Notes under the pieces: generated by a model
What the model was told of the DNA's origin: nothing
What the model saw: only the letters and a program-made list of their open reading frames with translations
Databases searched by the model: none
In this document: in pieces, positions 55,427-63,474 of the stretch
How positions within the stretch are numbered: position 1 is the stretch's first letter
Layout of the letters: the number at the start of each line of letters is the position of its first letter
Made by a program: the position numbers and the translations under genes
Assembly (NCBI RefSeq): GCF_002879855.1
Contig: NZ_PNYB01000007.1
Location: 1 to 64,000, forward strand
From: Trinickia soli
GTDB lineage: Bacteria > Pseudomonadota > Gammaproteobacteria > Burkholderiales > Burkholderiaceae
DNA: 64,000 nucleotides
Direction of reading: 5' to 3'

Positions 55427-56371
55427 ATGCGGATTTCCCCGATGTCCTTGCTAATGAACCGAAGGCGCCTTCCTACAGACCTGCCGCTACTCGAGCCTAC
55501 CGAGCTCGTTCATTTGCATCAGCCTAGCGGCAAGGCGATTTACGAGTGGCGAAGTGTCTCGGAGCCCGATTGGCGCTTGCTCAATGGGCCGTCCAAGGAG
55601 GCTCTGGATCTCGTCGAAGACGGGAGCGTTGACTGTGTCGTTACATCTCCGCCTTATTTCTGGCTTCGCGACTACAAGGTCGACGGGCAAATTGGTCTCG
55701 AAGATAGTGTCGAAGCGTATGTTGTCGCTATCAAGGAAATAATGCAGAAGGTTCGCGATAAGCTCAAGCCGGAGGGCGTGCTTTTTCTGAATCTTGGCGA
55801 TACATATTATTCCGGTAAGGGTGAGCCGCGCGGAAAAGACAAGAAAAGTTCGAAACGCCGATTTGGACTCAGGGCCGTCGATAGGAGTGGTGGCCTTGGT
55901 ATTGGCATAAAGCAGAAATCTGCAATCGGAATTCCCTGGCGTGTTGCCCTGGCGATGTGTCTAGATAATTGGACACTACGTTCGCCAATCGTATGGCACA
56001 GGGAGAATTGCCTAGTTGAGCCTACTGCCAAAGATCGGCCGAGCAGAAGCTACGAATTCGTTTTCATGTTCGTCAAGTCGCGGAAGTACTATTTTAATAA
56101 AGGCAATCTGCCCAACGATAGCTGGGCAGAGGATGTATGGAACATTGCAGCACGCCCAAACGTAAAGGGGTCACTCGATACCGCGCCATATCCCGACGAG
56201 CTTGTTGAACGGTGCTTGACCATTGGGTGCCCAACTGGAGGGACTGTGCTCGACCCATTTAACGGAAGCGGGACTACCATGCGGGTTGCGCTGAGCATGG
56301 GGCATCCGGCTATTGGTATTGACCTAAATAAAGATTTTTGTGAATACGTGAAGCGGACCCTACCAGCGTAG
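55427..56371 (+). CDS. Beta-class DNA methyltransferase (N4-cytosine or N6-adenine)
   Basis: 314-residue modification enzyme. Motif IV TSPPYFWLRDY (near 74) comes first and the SAM-binding motif I DPFNGSGTT (near 281) last, the order of the beta class; SPPY is most common in N4-cytosine enzymes but also occurs in N6-adenine ones. PSRSYEFVFMFVKSRKYYF is also typical. The start is uncertain: ATGs at 55427, 55442 and 55454 all lack a clear ribosome-binding site. AT-richer than the core. The ATPase gene starts five bases after it, so all three genes form one operon. Confidence 0.9.
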   Translation: MRISPMSLLMNRRRLPTDLPLLEPTELVHLHQPSGKAIYEWRSVSEPDWRLLNGPSKEALDLVEDGSVDCVVTSPPYFWLRDYKVDGQIGLEDSVEAYVVAIKEIMQKVRDKLKPEGVLFLNLGDTYYSGKGEPRGKDKKSSKRRFGLRAVDRSGGLGIGIKQKSAIGIPWRVALAMCLDNWTLRSPIVWHRENCLVEPTAKDRPSRSYEFVFMFVKSRKYYFNKGNLPNDSWAEDVWNIAARPNVKGSLDTAPYPDELVERCLTIGCPTGGTVLDPFNGSGTTMRVALSMGHPAIGIDLNKDFCEYVKRTLPA

Positions 56372-56376
56372 CATGT

Positions 56377-58239
56377 ATGTCGAAATACCTTTCGCTTGCA
56401 CAGATTCGAGATTCAATGGGGCGCCTGGGGCGCTTCCATATATTCTTTGCGACTACGTTCCTCGTACTGAAGCGGAACGAGGCGCCAGTAGGACAGACAA
56501 TGCGTCTATCTCTCGACGCAGAGAATCGAGAGCATCTTAAGCGCTATTTTCGCCTACATCCAAAGTCTGATTATTTTTTTACGCCATTCCAGACCAGGAA
56601 AAATGAAGGGCGTTGGCGTGAGCCTAAGTATCCGTCCACCTCTTTGCAAGCAATTAACACGCAAGGATTCGCGGGTGCGTTGCTGCATATAAAAAACGAG
56701 AAGGATTGGGGGTGGGAGACCGGCTATCTTGCATTTCTTGCGAGCAAATTGCCAAAGGGACAAAAACTGCCTCTGGTAGATTTGGCGATTTGGTTTGAGC
56801 GGGAAACACGGTGGGACGACGACGTCACGCGAGCTGACATCGCGCGGAAGTTCGTCGGAGATTTTCATCTGTCCGACGCTGAACTGAGCACCTTATTTGA
56901 TGCCACGGATCTATCCAGCCTAACAGAGGAAGCGGCTTTCGAATCGACTCCGGCGAAATGGGATCGTATTATTGAAGATTTTGGTATTCCAGTAGATGTG
57001 CCCAGAGAAGGTGGTGCGATTCTTCAGTTTCTTGAATTTTCGGGCATAGGTCCCACCAAAAAGCTGACCTTTATTCCAGCCTCCCGTCTAAATGTTATCA
57101 CCGGAGATAACGGTCTCGGGAAAACGTTTTTGCTTGATGTTGCGTGGTGGGCATTGACGCAGGAATGGGCGGAGGAAATGATCGTTCCGCTTGAACCTGT
57201 TGCTACCCCTCCTCAAATAAAGTTTTCGGTCGCCACGACGGCCGATGAGAAACCGGCTGTCACTGAATTTGACGCGAAAGGCTATCGGTGGAAATTGCTT
57301 TCGCCCCTTTCTACGGTTTCAGGCTTAGTTGTATATGCACGAGTGGATGGCTCATTTGCCGTCTGGGACCCAGCTAACCCCCAGCTTGTCAGCAAGGATG
57401 CATGCGCATCATTTACGCGCGAAGCGGTATGGAATGGGGGGGACGGAATTGAGGGATTACTTCGCGACTGGATTAGGTGGCAGACGAGAGAGAATGAGTT
57501 TCCTGTCTTTGAGACGTTCCAGAAGGTTATTCAACGTACAAAGCCGCCAGACATAGGAGAGCTCCGCGTGGGGTCGCCTACGCGAGTGCGCGGTGGATCG
57601 AAAGAGATACCTACGCTTGTCCATCCTTATGGACGTGTTCCGATTACCTATGAGTCAGCCGGCATCCGGCGAATTCTCACGCTCGCGTATTTGATCGTTT
57701 GGGCTTGGGAAGAGCATAAGTTGCGGGCGAAGGATGCCGGTCGGCGCGAGGAGCGTCAAATGGTGATTCTGCTTGATGAGGCAGAGGCGCATCTTCATCC
57801 CAAATGGCAGCGCGTTTTGCTGCGAGCCTTGCTTGGTATTGCTCAAGATCTTCATGAGGAACTGCGCATTCAATATCTTATTGCTACGCATTCCCCGATG
57901 GTGCTGGCGTCAGCCGAATCAGTGTGGGATGAGGAAATTGACCGTCTCTTCCATCTAAAGCTCAATGCAAATGGAAAGGTATCTTTTGAAGGGGTGCCAT
58001 TCGAACTTCGCGGAACAGCGGACTCCTGGCTTAAGTCGCCATCATTTGATAATTTGCATCCTGGATCAGAGGCGGCTGAAATAGCAATTCGCCAGGCGAA
58101 AAATTTAATATCTACACCGTCGCCAGATGTGCGTGAGATAGAGGTCGTAACGAACCATCTTGCTGATCATATCGCCGCGGATGACCCTTTTTGGCTGCGA
58201 TGGATCGTCTTTGCTACCGAGCACGGCGTTAAAATATGA
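56377..58239 (+). CDS. AAA (OLD/PtuA-like) ATPase with N-terminal extension
   Basis: 620 residues. The ATPase part starts near 215: Walker A ITGDNGLGKT (243-250), a signature-like YESAGIRRILTLA (426-437), Walker B VILLDEAEAHLHPKWQR (about 463-480) and switch His in IATHSPMV (504). This is the SMC/ABC-type AAA_15/AAA_21 group to which PtuA of Septu and OLD nucleases belong. No TOPRIM nuclease domain is present; the nuclease is the next gene. The first 200 residues have no recognised domain and may recognise DNA state or a partner. Coupled to the HNH gene by an ATGA overlap. Confidence 0.9.
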   Translation: MSKYLSLAQIRDSMGRLGRFHIFFATTFLVLKRNEAPVGQTMRLSLDAENREHLKRYFRLHPKSDYFFTPFQTRKNEGRWREPKYPSTSLQAINTQGFAGALLHIKNEKDWGWETGYLAFLASKLPKGQKLPLVDLAIWFERETRWDDDVTRADIARKFVGDFHLSDAELSTLFDATDLSSLTEEAAFESTPAKWDRIIEDFGIPVDVPREGGAILQFLEFSGIGPTKKLTFIPASRLNVITGDNGLGKTFLLDVAWWALTQEWAEEMIVPLEPVATPPQIKFSVATTADEKPAVTEFDAKGYRWKLLSPLSTVSGLVVYARVDGSFAVWDPANPQLVSKDACASFTREAVWNGGDGIEGLLRDWIRWQTRENEFPVFETFQKVIQRTKPPDIGELRVGSPTRVRGGSKEIPTLVHPYGRVPITYESAGIRRILTLAYLIVWAWEEHKLRAKDAGRREERQMVILLDEAEAHLHPKWQRVLLRALLGIAQDLHEELRIQYLIATHSPMVLASAESVWDEEIDRLFHLKLNANGKVSFEGVPFELRGTADSWLKSPSFDNLHPGSEAAEIAIRQAKNLISTPSPDVREIEVVTNHLADHIAADDPFWLRWIVFATEHGVKI

Positions 58240-58907
58240 TTCGTGTGAAGATGCCCGCCCCAGCACTTAATTACGACGGGGATGTTCGTGTGCCAGGCGA
58301 AGCCTTCCTTGCAACTAATCCACGGCCAACAGGGAAGGAATGGCGGAGCAATAAATACTGGTCAAAAATACATGACCCCCTCTATGACGCCCTGAGTGGC
58401 ATATGCTCGTATTGTGCATCTTTTACACCGAGACGCCAGAGTGCTTCATCAATAAATCATACCTCCATCGATCATTTCGTGCCAAAGACAAAGGATCCGT
58501 CCTTAGCTTACGAATGGTCAAATTTTCGTCTTTGTCGCGCTAAGCTTAATCATCGCAAGGGCGAGCATGACGATGTTCTAGATCCATATGTCCTCGCCGA
58601 AGGATGGTTCCGATTTAACTTTACGACTTTCGAACTGTATCCTGATCCCGATCTCTCAGACGACGACAAAAAGAAGGTAAATGCTACGATCGTGCGCTTT
58701 GAGTTGAATGAAGACGACAACCTTGTGCAGGAGCGACTCAGGGCCGTTTACGCCTATGCAGATGGAAAGTTGACTCGTGAACAACTGACGCGGCTATATC
58801 CGCTAATCGCCAGCGAAATGGTTGCTCAGGATTTTGATGTCAAGCATTTGCCTAGATTTCGCCGTTTGCTCGAAAACCCCAGAGTTAGAGATGGTCTCGG
58901 GATATAG
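58236..58907 (+). CDS. HNH endonuclease (PtuB-like partner of the ATPase)
   Basis: 223 residues. The HNH core lies early: CxxC in ICSYCAS (Cys57, Cys60), SIDHFVPK (Asp79-His80) and WSNFRLCRAKLNHRKGE (Asn96, His106). This zinc-stabilised beta-beta-alpha-metal fold cuts DNA. ATGA overlap with the ATPase gene means equal, coupled synthesis, as with PtuA/PtuB. The C-terminal half (about 120-223) is helical and may bind the ATPase. Confidence 0.9.
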   Translation: MIRVKMPAPALNYDGDVRVPGEAFLATNPRPTGKEWRSNKYWSKIHDPLYDALSGICSYCASFTPRRQSASSINHTSIDHFVPKTKDPSLAYEWSNFRLCRAKLNHRKGEHDDVLDPYVLAEGWFRFNFTTFELYPDPDLSDDDKKKVNATIVRFELNEDDNLVQERLRAVYAYADGKLTREQLTRLYPLIASEMVAQDFDVKHLPRFRRLLENPRVRDGLGI

Positions 58908-59112
58908 TTCGCCGACTACAGCCAAATGCAAAACGGTGGGCGCTTACCGTCGCCACTCCTTAATGCGTCGTCAGTCAACGATGTTTTGAGCGCCTTCGCG
59001 CTCCGATGTCCATATTTTTTGACCGTGGCAACTGTTTCACTATTGCCGTTCCGTTTAGAACCAAAGCCTAGACTACCTCTCAATGAGGACATAGTGACAG
59101 GATTATCGTCGC

Positions 59113-59655
59113 TCATCCTAGCGGTTGCTGCGTTTCAAGTATCTTGGCAGCGTTCTCGACGCTCCCATTTATGAATTCGCGCATCGCAGCGAGCATCGAT
59201 GCCGTGTATCTCATCGATGGGTCCGGCGACCCATCGAAGCGAGCGTCTGCGTTCTCTGCAAGCTGTCCGAGAAGGGCGTTTCGGCGCGCTTCGGGCAAAA
59301 CGTAACAGACGGCGTCGGCGAAGATGAACATCGCTTCCACAGCCGCGCTGACCGCGGCGAAAGCGCTCAACCCCTTTTTTGCCTCTTCGGCGGTCTCGAC
59401 GAATGGTTGCGCCATCTCGTCAAATGCAAGCAGCTCGGCGTCGCTCATTCGGCCGGCGGCTCGGCGGGACTCGTCTATGGCGACGCCCAGATCGCGCTGT
59501 AGGCGTTCAGGGTGCGGGCTACTTAGAAGAAGGCATGTTACGAGGGCATTGTAGACGACATGCCTCCTAGTGAGTTCGTCGGTGCGTTCACGCAGCGCTC
59601 CAATGATCTTTCCCTGTTCCTCGACGAGGGAGCGTAGCTGTTCTAGGTCATTCAT
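59113..59655 (-). CDS. Unknown soluble helical protein
   Basis: 180 residues starting MNDLEQLRSLVEEQGK. A coiled-coil N-terminus (about 1-30) is followed by hydrophobic helices (VVYNALVTCLLLSS; LSAFAAVSAAVEAMFIFAD). The frame remains open upstream to 59814 with a GTG start; no strong ribosome-binding site supports either, so the N-terminus is uncertain. Not recognised. Convergent to the HNH gene, so not part of that operon. Confidence 0.6.
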   Translation of the reverse strand: MNDLEQLRSLVEEQGKIIGALRERTDELTRRHVVYNALVTCLLLSSPHPERLQRDLGVAIDESRRAAGRMSDAELLAFDEMAQPFVETAEEAKKGLSAFAAVSAAVEAMFIFADAVCYVLPEARRNALLGQLAENADARFDGSPDPSMRYTASMLAAMREFINGSVENAAKILETQQPLG

Positions 59656-60024
59656 GCTAATGGCCGTAGCGGTTTGCTCGATTTCATAGTTTGCTTGCCG
59701 CGGTGCTTGATTATCCGAGATCTCGGTTTTCGCCCCCGGATTCCCGCACGAAGCTGCTTTATATACCTTATTGAACGGGCAGATTGCGCGCCCCTTCGGT
59801 TTTCCGGCCCTCACGACTGAGCGCTACGCCAGCATATCATGCTCCATTGAGCAAGTTCGATTTTCTCGGCGACACGCCGAGCAAGTGTTGGCTGCGAACG
59901 AGAAGAACCTCACCTCGCTGCGGCCGCCTTGCCGGACATTCGGCGCAAACCCACGCACGTGAGGCAGAGCCCATCCTCGATGGTGACGAACTTCTCGCGT
60001 TGAGGCGATCCGGGCTGGTGCGGC
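59656..60024. other. Spacer with no confident gene
   Basis: Possible N-terminal extension of the 59113-59655 gene occupies part of it (to 59814). Short forward frames lack good starts. No repeat noticed. Confidence 0.4.
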
Positions 60025-61470
60025 CTATTCGCCGGCCGCGCCTCGGGCGGCGTTGCCCGCGTTGCCCGACACTCTGGGCGCTTCATCGGGCAAATGGGCT
60101 TCGAGGAGGGTGGCCGGACGCGGCTGAGCGCGAAAGACGCGGCGCACCGCGCCGTCGTCGCCCATCTCCACCACGAGACGCAACCCTTCTTCCACCTGTG
60201 CGGCTTTGCGCAAAAGCGCCCCTTCGATCTCCGCGTGCCGCTCAATGAGCCGATCGCGAGCGACCTCAAACTGATTCTCGATCTCGCGAACGCGCACCCA
60301 CGCGTCGATCTGTCGATCGCGCCGTTGCGCCGGCAAAGAGAGGACGCTCTTCAAGTCCAGCTCGATTCGCCGCGCAGCGAAGGCCCGAAAATCGATGTTG
60401 GGGCGGTTGAGTCGCCGTTGCAGCCGCTCCATGCGAGTGACGGAATAGGGATCGCGCAGCGGGAGGGCGAGGCTGACTTGGGCGGCATACGCCAGCAAGT
60501 TCGTCGCGAGCACGTCGAGCCGACGCCAGGTCGCCAGTTCGTCGAACTTTCCGATAAGGTTCGCCGACGTTTGGCCGAGTCTCTGAAACATGCCTTTGCG
60601 CAGCGATGTGTCGCGCAAGTCTCCGGCGAGCCGGTCGAGCGACGTGTCGACCAGGTGTTCGATTTTGTCGAAGAGTTGATCGGTCTCCCGAAGGCGGTCG
60701 ATCACTTTGGCCTGGCCTGCTTCGTCAAGCTCGCCGCGAAGCAGCAGCTCGACATCTTCGTGCAGACCTTTGGAGAAAGCGAGAATCTCGGCCTCGCGTT
60801 CGATCTGCCGCTCGCGACGCAGATTCTCGATCGAGCTCGCGATCTTTTCGAGTTTCGCATTGATCTGCGCGAGGTGCTCTTGGCCGACGACGAACGAGAT
60901 GACCTGAAACGACGCGGCCGCGACGGTCGCGAGCTTCCGGCTCCCTTCGCCCGCTTTGACCAGACGACCCTGGGCGACGTAGCGTCCATTGGGGCCGACG
61001 GCCCCCGAGCGGTAACCTTCGCCGATGGCCTTTTGCAGGACTAGTGTGCCGTCGGACAGCTGGCGCGTGATCTCAGGCGTGAAGCACAGCTCGTAGAGCT
61101 GACCGCCCGCGCATGTGATGGCGGCGGGGACGGTGCCGTTGGCACGGCCAACAATCGACGATAGCATACCGAGCGAGCGCGAGAGCTCGGCGTTGAGCGG
61201 CACCTCGACCGCGAGTGTCGCATCGAAGGCGAACACCGGCTCGACTTGCACGAGTTCGGCGATCGCCTGTTCTTCATGTGACGGGACCCTGGGCACCGCC
61301 GACGGCGTCGTAGCTGGCCGCGCAGGAGGCGACGACTCCGCCGCCTTCGCGTCCGCCTTGCGCAGGGCGCGCCGTCGGGCCGAAGCCTTCCAGCCGCCTC
61401 GGATGAATGCGCCGGCGCTGGCGGCCGCAGCAATCGTGGCGAATGCGGCGGCAAGCGTGTGGGGATTCAT
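60025..61470 (-). CDS. Unknown membrane-anchored coiled-coil protein
   Basis: 481 residues. One N-terminal hydrophobic segment (about 5-24) followed by a basic stretch suggests an inner-membrane anchor with the bulk in the cytoplasm. Then an Ala/Pro-rich linker (about 40-65), a mixed domain (about 70-185) and long charged helices (about 205-300 and 380-450; INAKLEKIASSIENLRRERQIEREAEIL) likely to form coiled coils. Start at 61470 is supported by AAGGAG. No family recognised. Same strand as the unknown gene 59113-59655 but 369 bases from it. Confidence 0.72.
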   Translation of the reverse strand: MNPHTLAAAFATIAAAASAGAFIRGGWKASARRRALRKADAKAAESSPPARPATTPSAVPRVPSHEEQAIAELVQVEPVFAFDATLAVEVPLNAELSRSLGMLSSIVGRANGTVPAAITCAGGQLYELCFTPEITRQLSDGTLVLQKAIGEGYRSGAVGPNGRYVAQGRLVKAGEGSRKLATVAAASFQVISFVVGQEHLAQINAKLEKIASSIENLRRERQIEREAEILAFSKGLHEDVELLLRGELDEAGQAKVIDRLRETDQLFDKIEHLVDTSLDRLAGDLRDTSLRKGMFQRLGQTSANLIGKFDELATWRRLDVLATNLLAYAAQVSLALPLRDPYSVTRMERLQRRLNRPNIDFRAFAARRIELDLKSVLSLPAQRRDRQIDAWVRVREIENQFEVARDRLIERHAEIEGALLRKAAQVEEGLRLVVEMGDDGAVRRVFRAQPRPATLLEAHLPDEAPRVSGNAGNAARGAAGE

Positions 61471-61713
61471 CGCGCTGCTCCTTCACTTCATCTTTTAGAT
61501 CTCTCGGCGTGTCGCCCGTCGCCCGTCCAGAGCGGTTGGGCGTTTGTAACAAGCTCTAAGCATAGCAAGCTGGCGCGGCGCGTGTGGGCCCCCTGGCGAT
61601 CGGTTGGTCAAGCGGTCGGACAAGGTTCGATGGCATTAGCCGGTTCGATGCTGTGCGGCTCGTCGCTTTGGATAGGGACATGGGGCGCGCGAGCAAGATC
61701 ATTCCGAGCGTGC

Positions 61714-61757
61714 GTAAACGACCCGAAAATTTATTCTGGGGCCGTGTAAACGACCCG
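61714..61757. repeat. Two 12-bp direct repeats 32 bases apart
   Basis: GTAAACGACCCG occurs at 61714-61725 and 61746-61757, both copies in the 61471-61859 gene-free stretch. Spacing of 32 bases equals about three helical turns. They lie between divergent genes and upstream of the small ORF at 61860. Nothing else was recognised in this gap. Confidence 0.6.
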
Positions 61758-61859
61758 GGCAATCTTTTCTAATTGGAGTTTTCCTTTCGCGTACCTGCCC
61801 GGCCAGCGAAAAAATACTAGATACTGCGACTTGGGCATTTCGCCCGACGGAGAACGAAA

Positions 61860-62072
61860 ATGGCTTCTAAACGCAAAAATCCGTGCAGCCTTGTTGTCGT
61901 GAACGAGCGCAATGGCAACGTACTGCGCGGGACATCGGCTATCTTACACGCGACGAGTCGAGCCGGTGGTTTCGACAAATATATGCAGGATTACGGCAAC
62001 GCGATTCAGCGCAACGTCTTCGACGCGCTGATCGAGGGGGAGCGCAAACCGCATTTGCGCAGGGCCTCATGA
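61860..62072 (+). CDS. Small unknown protein
   Basis: 70 residues, soluble, basic at both ends (MASKRKNPCSLVVVNERNGN; RKPHLRRAS). Preceded by CGGAGAACGAAA as a ribosome-binding site. A short beta-strand pair and one helix are plausible. No family recognised. A second small ORF overlaps its stop. Confidence 0.5.
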   Translation: MASKRKNPCSLVVVNERNGNVLRGTSAILHATSRAGGFDKYMQDYGNAIQRNVFDALIEGERKPHLRRAS

Positions 62073-62230
62073 ATCAAATCCGGTTGCAGTTCGGTGTTCG
62101 ATGGCGCCGAACCGCGACCCGCGGCAAGGAGAGCGCCACGACGCTTCCCACACGCGCAAGGTCACGTACTCGTCAAACTTATGTCATGGAACAAGTTGCC
62201 TCACGACATGCAGGGACAAGGGTACTCTGA
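62069..62230 (+). CDS. Possible small ORF coupled to the previous gene
   Basis: 53 residues, Arg/Thr-rich, starting in an ATGA overlap with the upstream ORF. The overlap argues for translation; the composition argues against a folded protein. Treat as tentative. Confidence 0.28.
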   Translation: MNQIRLQFGVRWRRTATRGKESATTLPTRARSRTRQTYVMEQVASRHAGTRVL

Positions 62231-62332
62231 CAGGTAGATGACGTCGGGGAACGGCCGGTCTCGGCGGCGGTCGGCCGTTCGAATGTCTCTGCTCGCGCGA
62301 CGATGAGCGTCTGGAACTGGCCGACTAGCGCT

Positions 62333-62466
62333 GAGCGTAGCCGTTGCGTTTGGCTAAGCCATCATTTCGCTACGGCTTTATCGGATTACGCTACAGTTTT
62401 CGATACATCATTTGCCTGAATTGCATCCGTGGCGCTGGCGTTTAGCCAAATGCAACGGCTACTCTC
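62333..62466. repeat. 25-bp inverted repeat flanking an 80-bp core with direct repeats
   Basis: Outer arms: GTAGCCGTTGCGTTTGGCTAA (21 bp, 62337-62357) and its inverted copy at 62442-62462 with one mismatch; matching GAG/CTC extends both arms outward. Inside, CGCTACGGCTTT (62369-62380) and CGCTACAGTTTT (62390-62401) are direct repeats. The unit resembles a miniature inverted-repeat element, but no target-site duplication was found. It could also be an origin, oriT or protein-binding array. Confidence 0.65.
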
Positions 62467-62556
62467 GAAGCAACCGGGGCTAGCTGCACTTTAGGCGACA
62501 TTTTGTTCAAAAAAGGTCCTCAGGATCGCGCTCGTGCTTTTCGCTGTACTCGCCCG

Positions 62557-63474
62557 TCAGGTGTCAACGCGAAAGGTGGTCTGGCAGGACGGGCAGGTGG
62601 CGTCGACCAGTTTCCCGGCGGGTAGTCGGATTTTCTGCCGGCATGACGTGCACGCGACGATCACCTTGCCGTCGGTTGAATTCGATCGGGACGAGATCGA
62701 GGCAGGGATTGCGGCGCCCGGAGTGTCGGCGGAAGGTCGCGACGTCGTGGCTGGGTGCGCGGAAGATGCCCCGGGCGGGGTGGAGCGGTCGATCGCGTCC
62801 AGCTCCCGCTGACGATTGGCGGAAGCTGAGAGATAGGCCGACGATTTGGCAGCGCGACCGTCCAGGACGCCTTGGGCCACGATGGCGACGAGGAAACCCA
62901 GGAGGGCACCGCCGACCAGGCCGCCGAAAAACGTGGCGTTCGGGAAGCACGCGATCCCAAACCAGGACGCGACGCAGGACCAGCCGTAGACCTTGCCGAA
63001 GGACGGGAAGCATTTCGCCAGGCGTGGTCCGTAGCGCTGCTCCACCTCCATCCGCAATCCGATCTTGCGCTGCTCTTCGGCGCGGACCTGGCGTTCCACG
63101 TCCCGCTGCTGGCGCGCTTGCTCCTGGTGGGCTGCGTGCTGGCGCTCCTGCTCGACACGGGAGAACTCATCGCGGGCGAGGTCGCCGGCGGCGCGTTTGA
63201 CCGCGCTGATCGCCACCTCCCGCGAGCATCGAAACCACTCCTTGCCCTCGCGGCGCTTGCGCAGGCGCAGGTGGGCTTCCCGTTCGACGGCGCGCGCGTC
63301 CGGCACCCGCGTCGAGTATTCGACGACCACGGGGTGGGGCGAATGGGTCCCGTTGAGCTGGGCGGCTCGTTCTTCGGGCGTGCCGGTGGTGAAGCCGACC
63401 TTCACCAAACCTGGCATCGCCTTGTTCGACATCACGTAGACGAAACCTTCCACGGAGATCCCTGCGATCGGCAT
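62557..63474 (-). CDS. GIY-YIG - coiled coil - membrane - zinc-ribbon fusion protein
   Basis: 305 residues. N-terminal T5orf172/Mug113-type GIY-YIG domain (about 8-85): GFVYVMSNKAMPGLVKVGFTT, Arg36 region and Glu66. Then a charged coiled coil (about 100-148), two hydrophobic stretches (about 163-200) and a C-terminal MJ0042-like zinc ribbon (CTSC ... CPSC, about 275-305). A DNA-cutting fold tethered to the membrane is unusual. ATG 63474 keeps the whole GIY motif; the later in-frame ATG at 63432 would lose it. Overlaps the upstream gene's end. Confidence 0.75.
   Translation of the reverse strand: MPIAGISVEGFVYVMSNKAMPGLVKVGFTTGTPEERAAQLNGTHSPHPVVVEYSTRVPDARAVEREAHLRLRKRREGKEWFRCSREVAISAVKRAAGDLARDEFSRVEQERQHAAHQEQARQQRDVERQVRAEEQRKIGLRMEVEQRYGPRLAKCFPSFGKVYGWSCVASWFGIACFPNATFFGGLVGGALLGFLVAIVAQGVLDGRAAKSSAYLSASANRQRELDAIDRSTPPGASSAHPATTSRPSADTPGAAIPASISSRSNSTDGKVIVACTSCRQKIRLPAGKLVDATCPSCQTTFRVDT

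Noticed and set aside
58916-59116. 66-codon frame on the - strand after the HNH gene
   Set aside because: No ribosome-binding site and no recognised family; kept out of the gene list although the sequence is not obviously random.
59771-59962. 63-codon frame on the + strand
   Set aside because: Overlaps the likely N-terminal extension of an opposite-strand gene and has no clear start signal.
62337-62462. Integron attC site
   Set aside because: The arms are in the right size range but lack the GTTRRRY / RYYYAAC core pairs.
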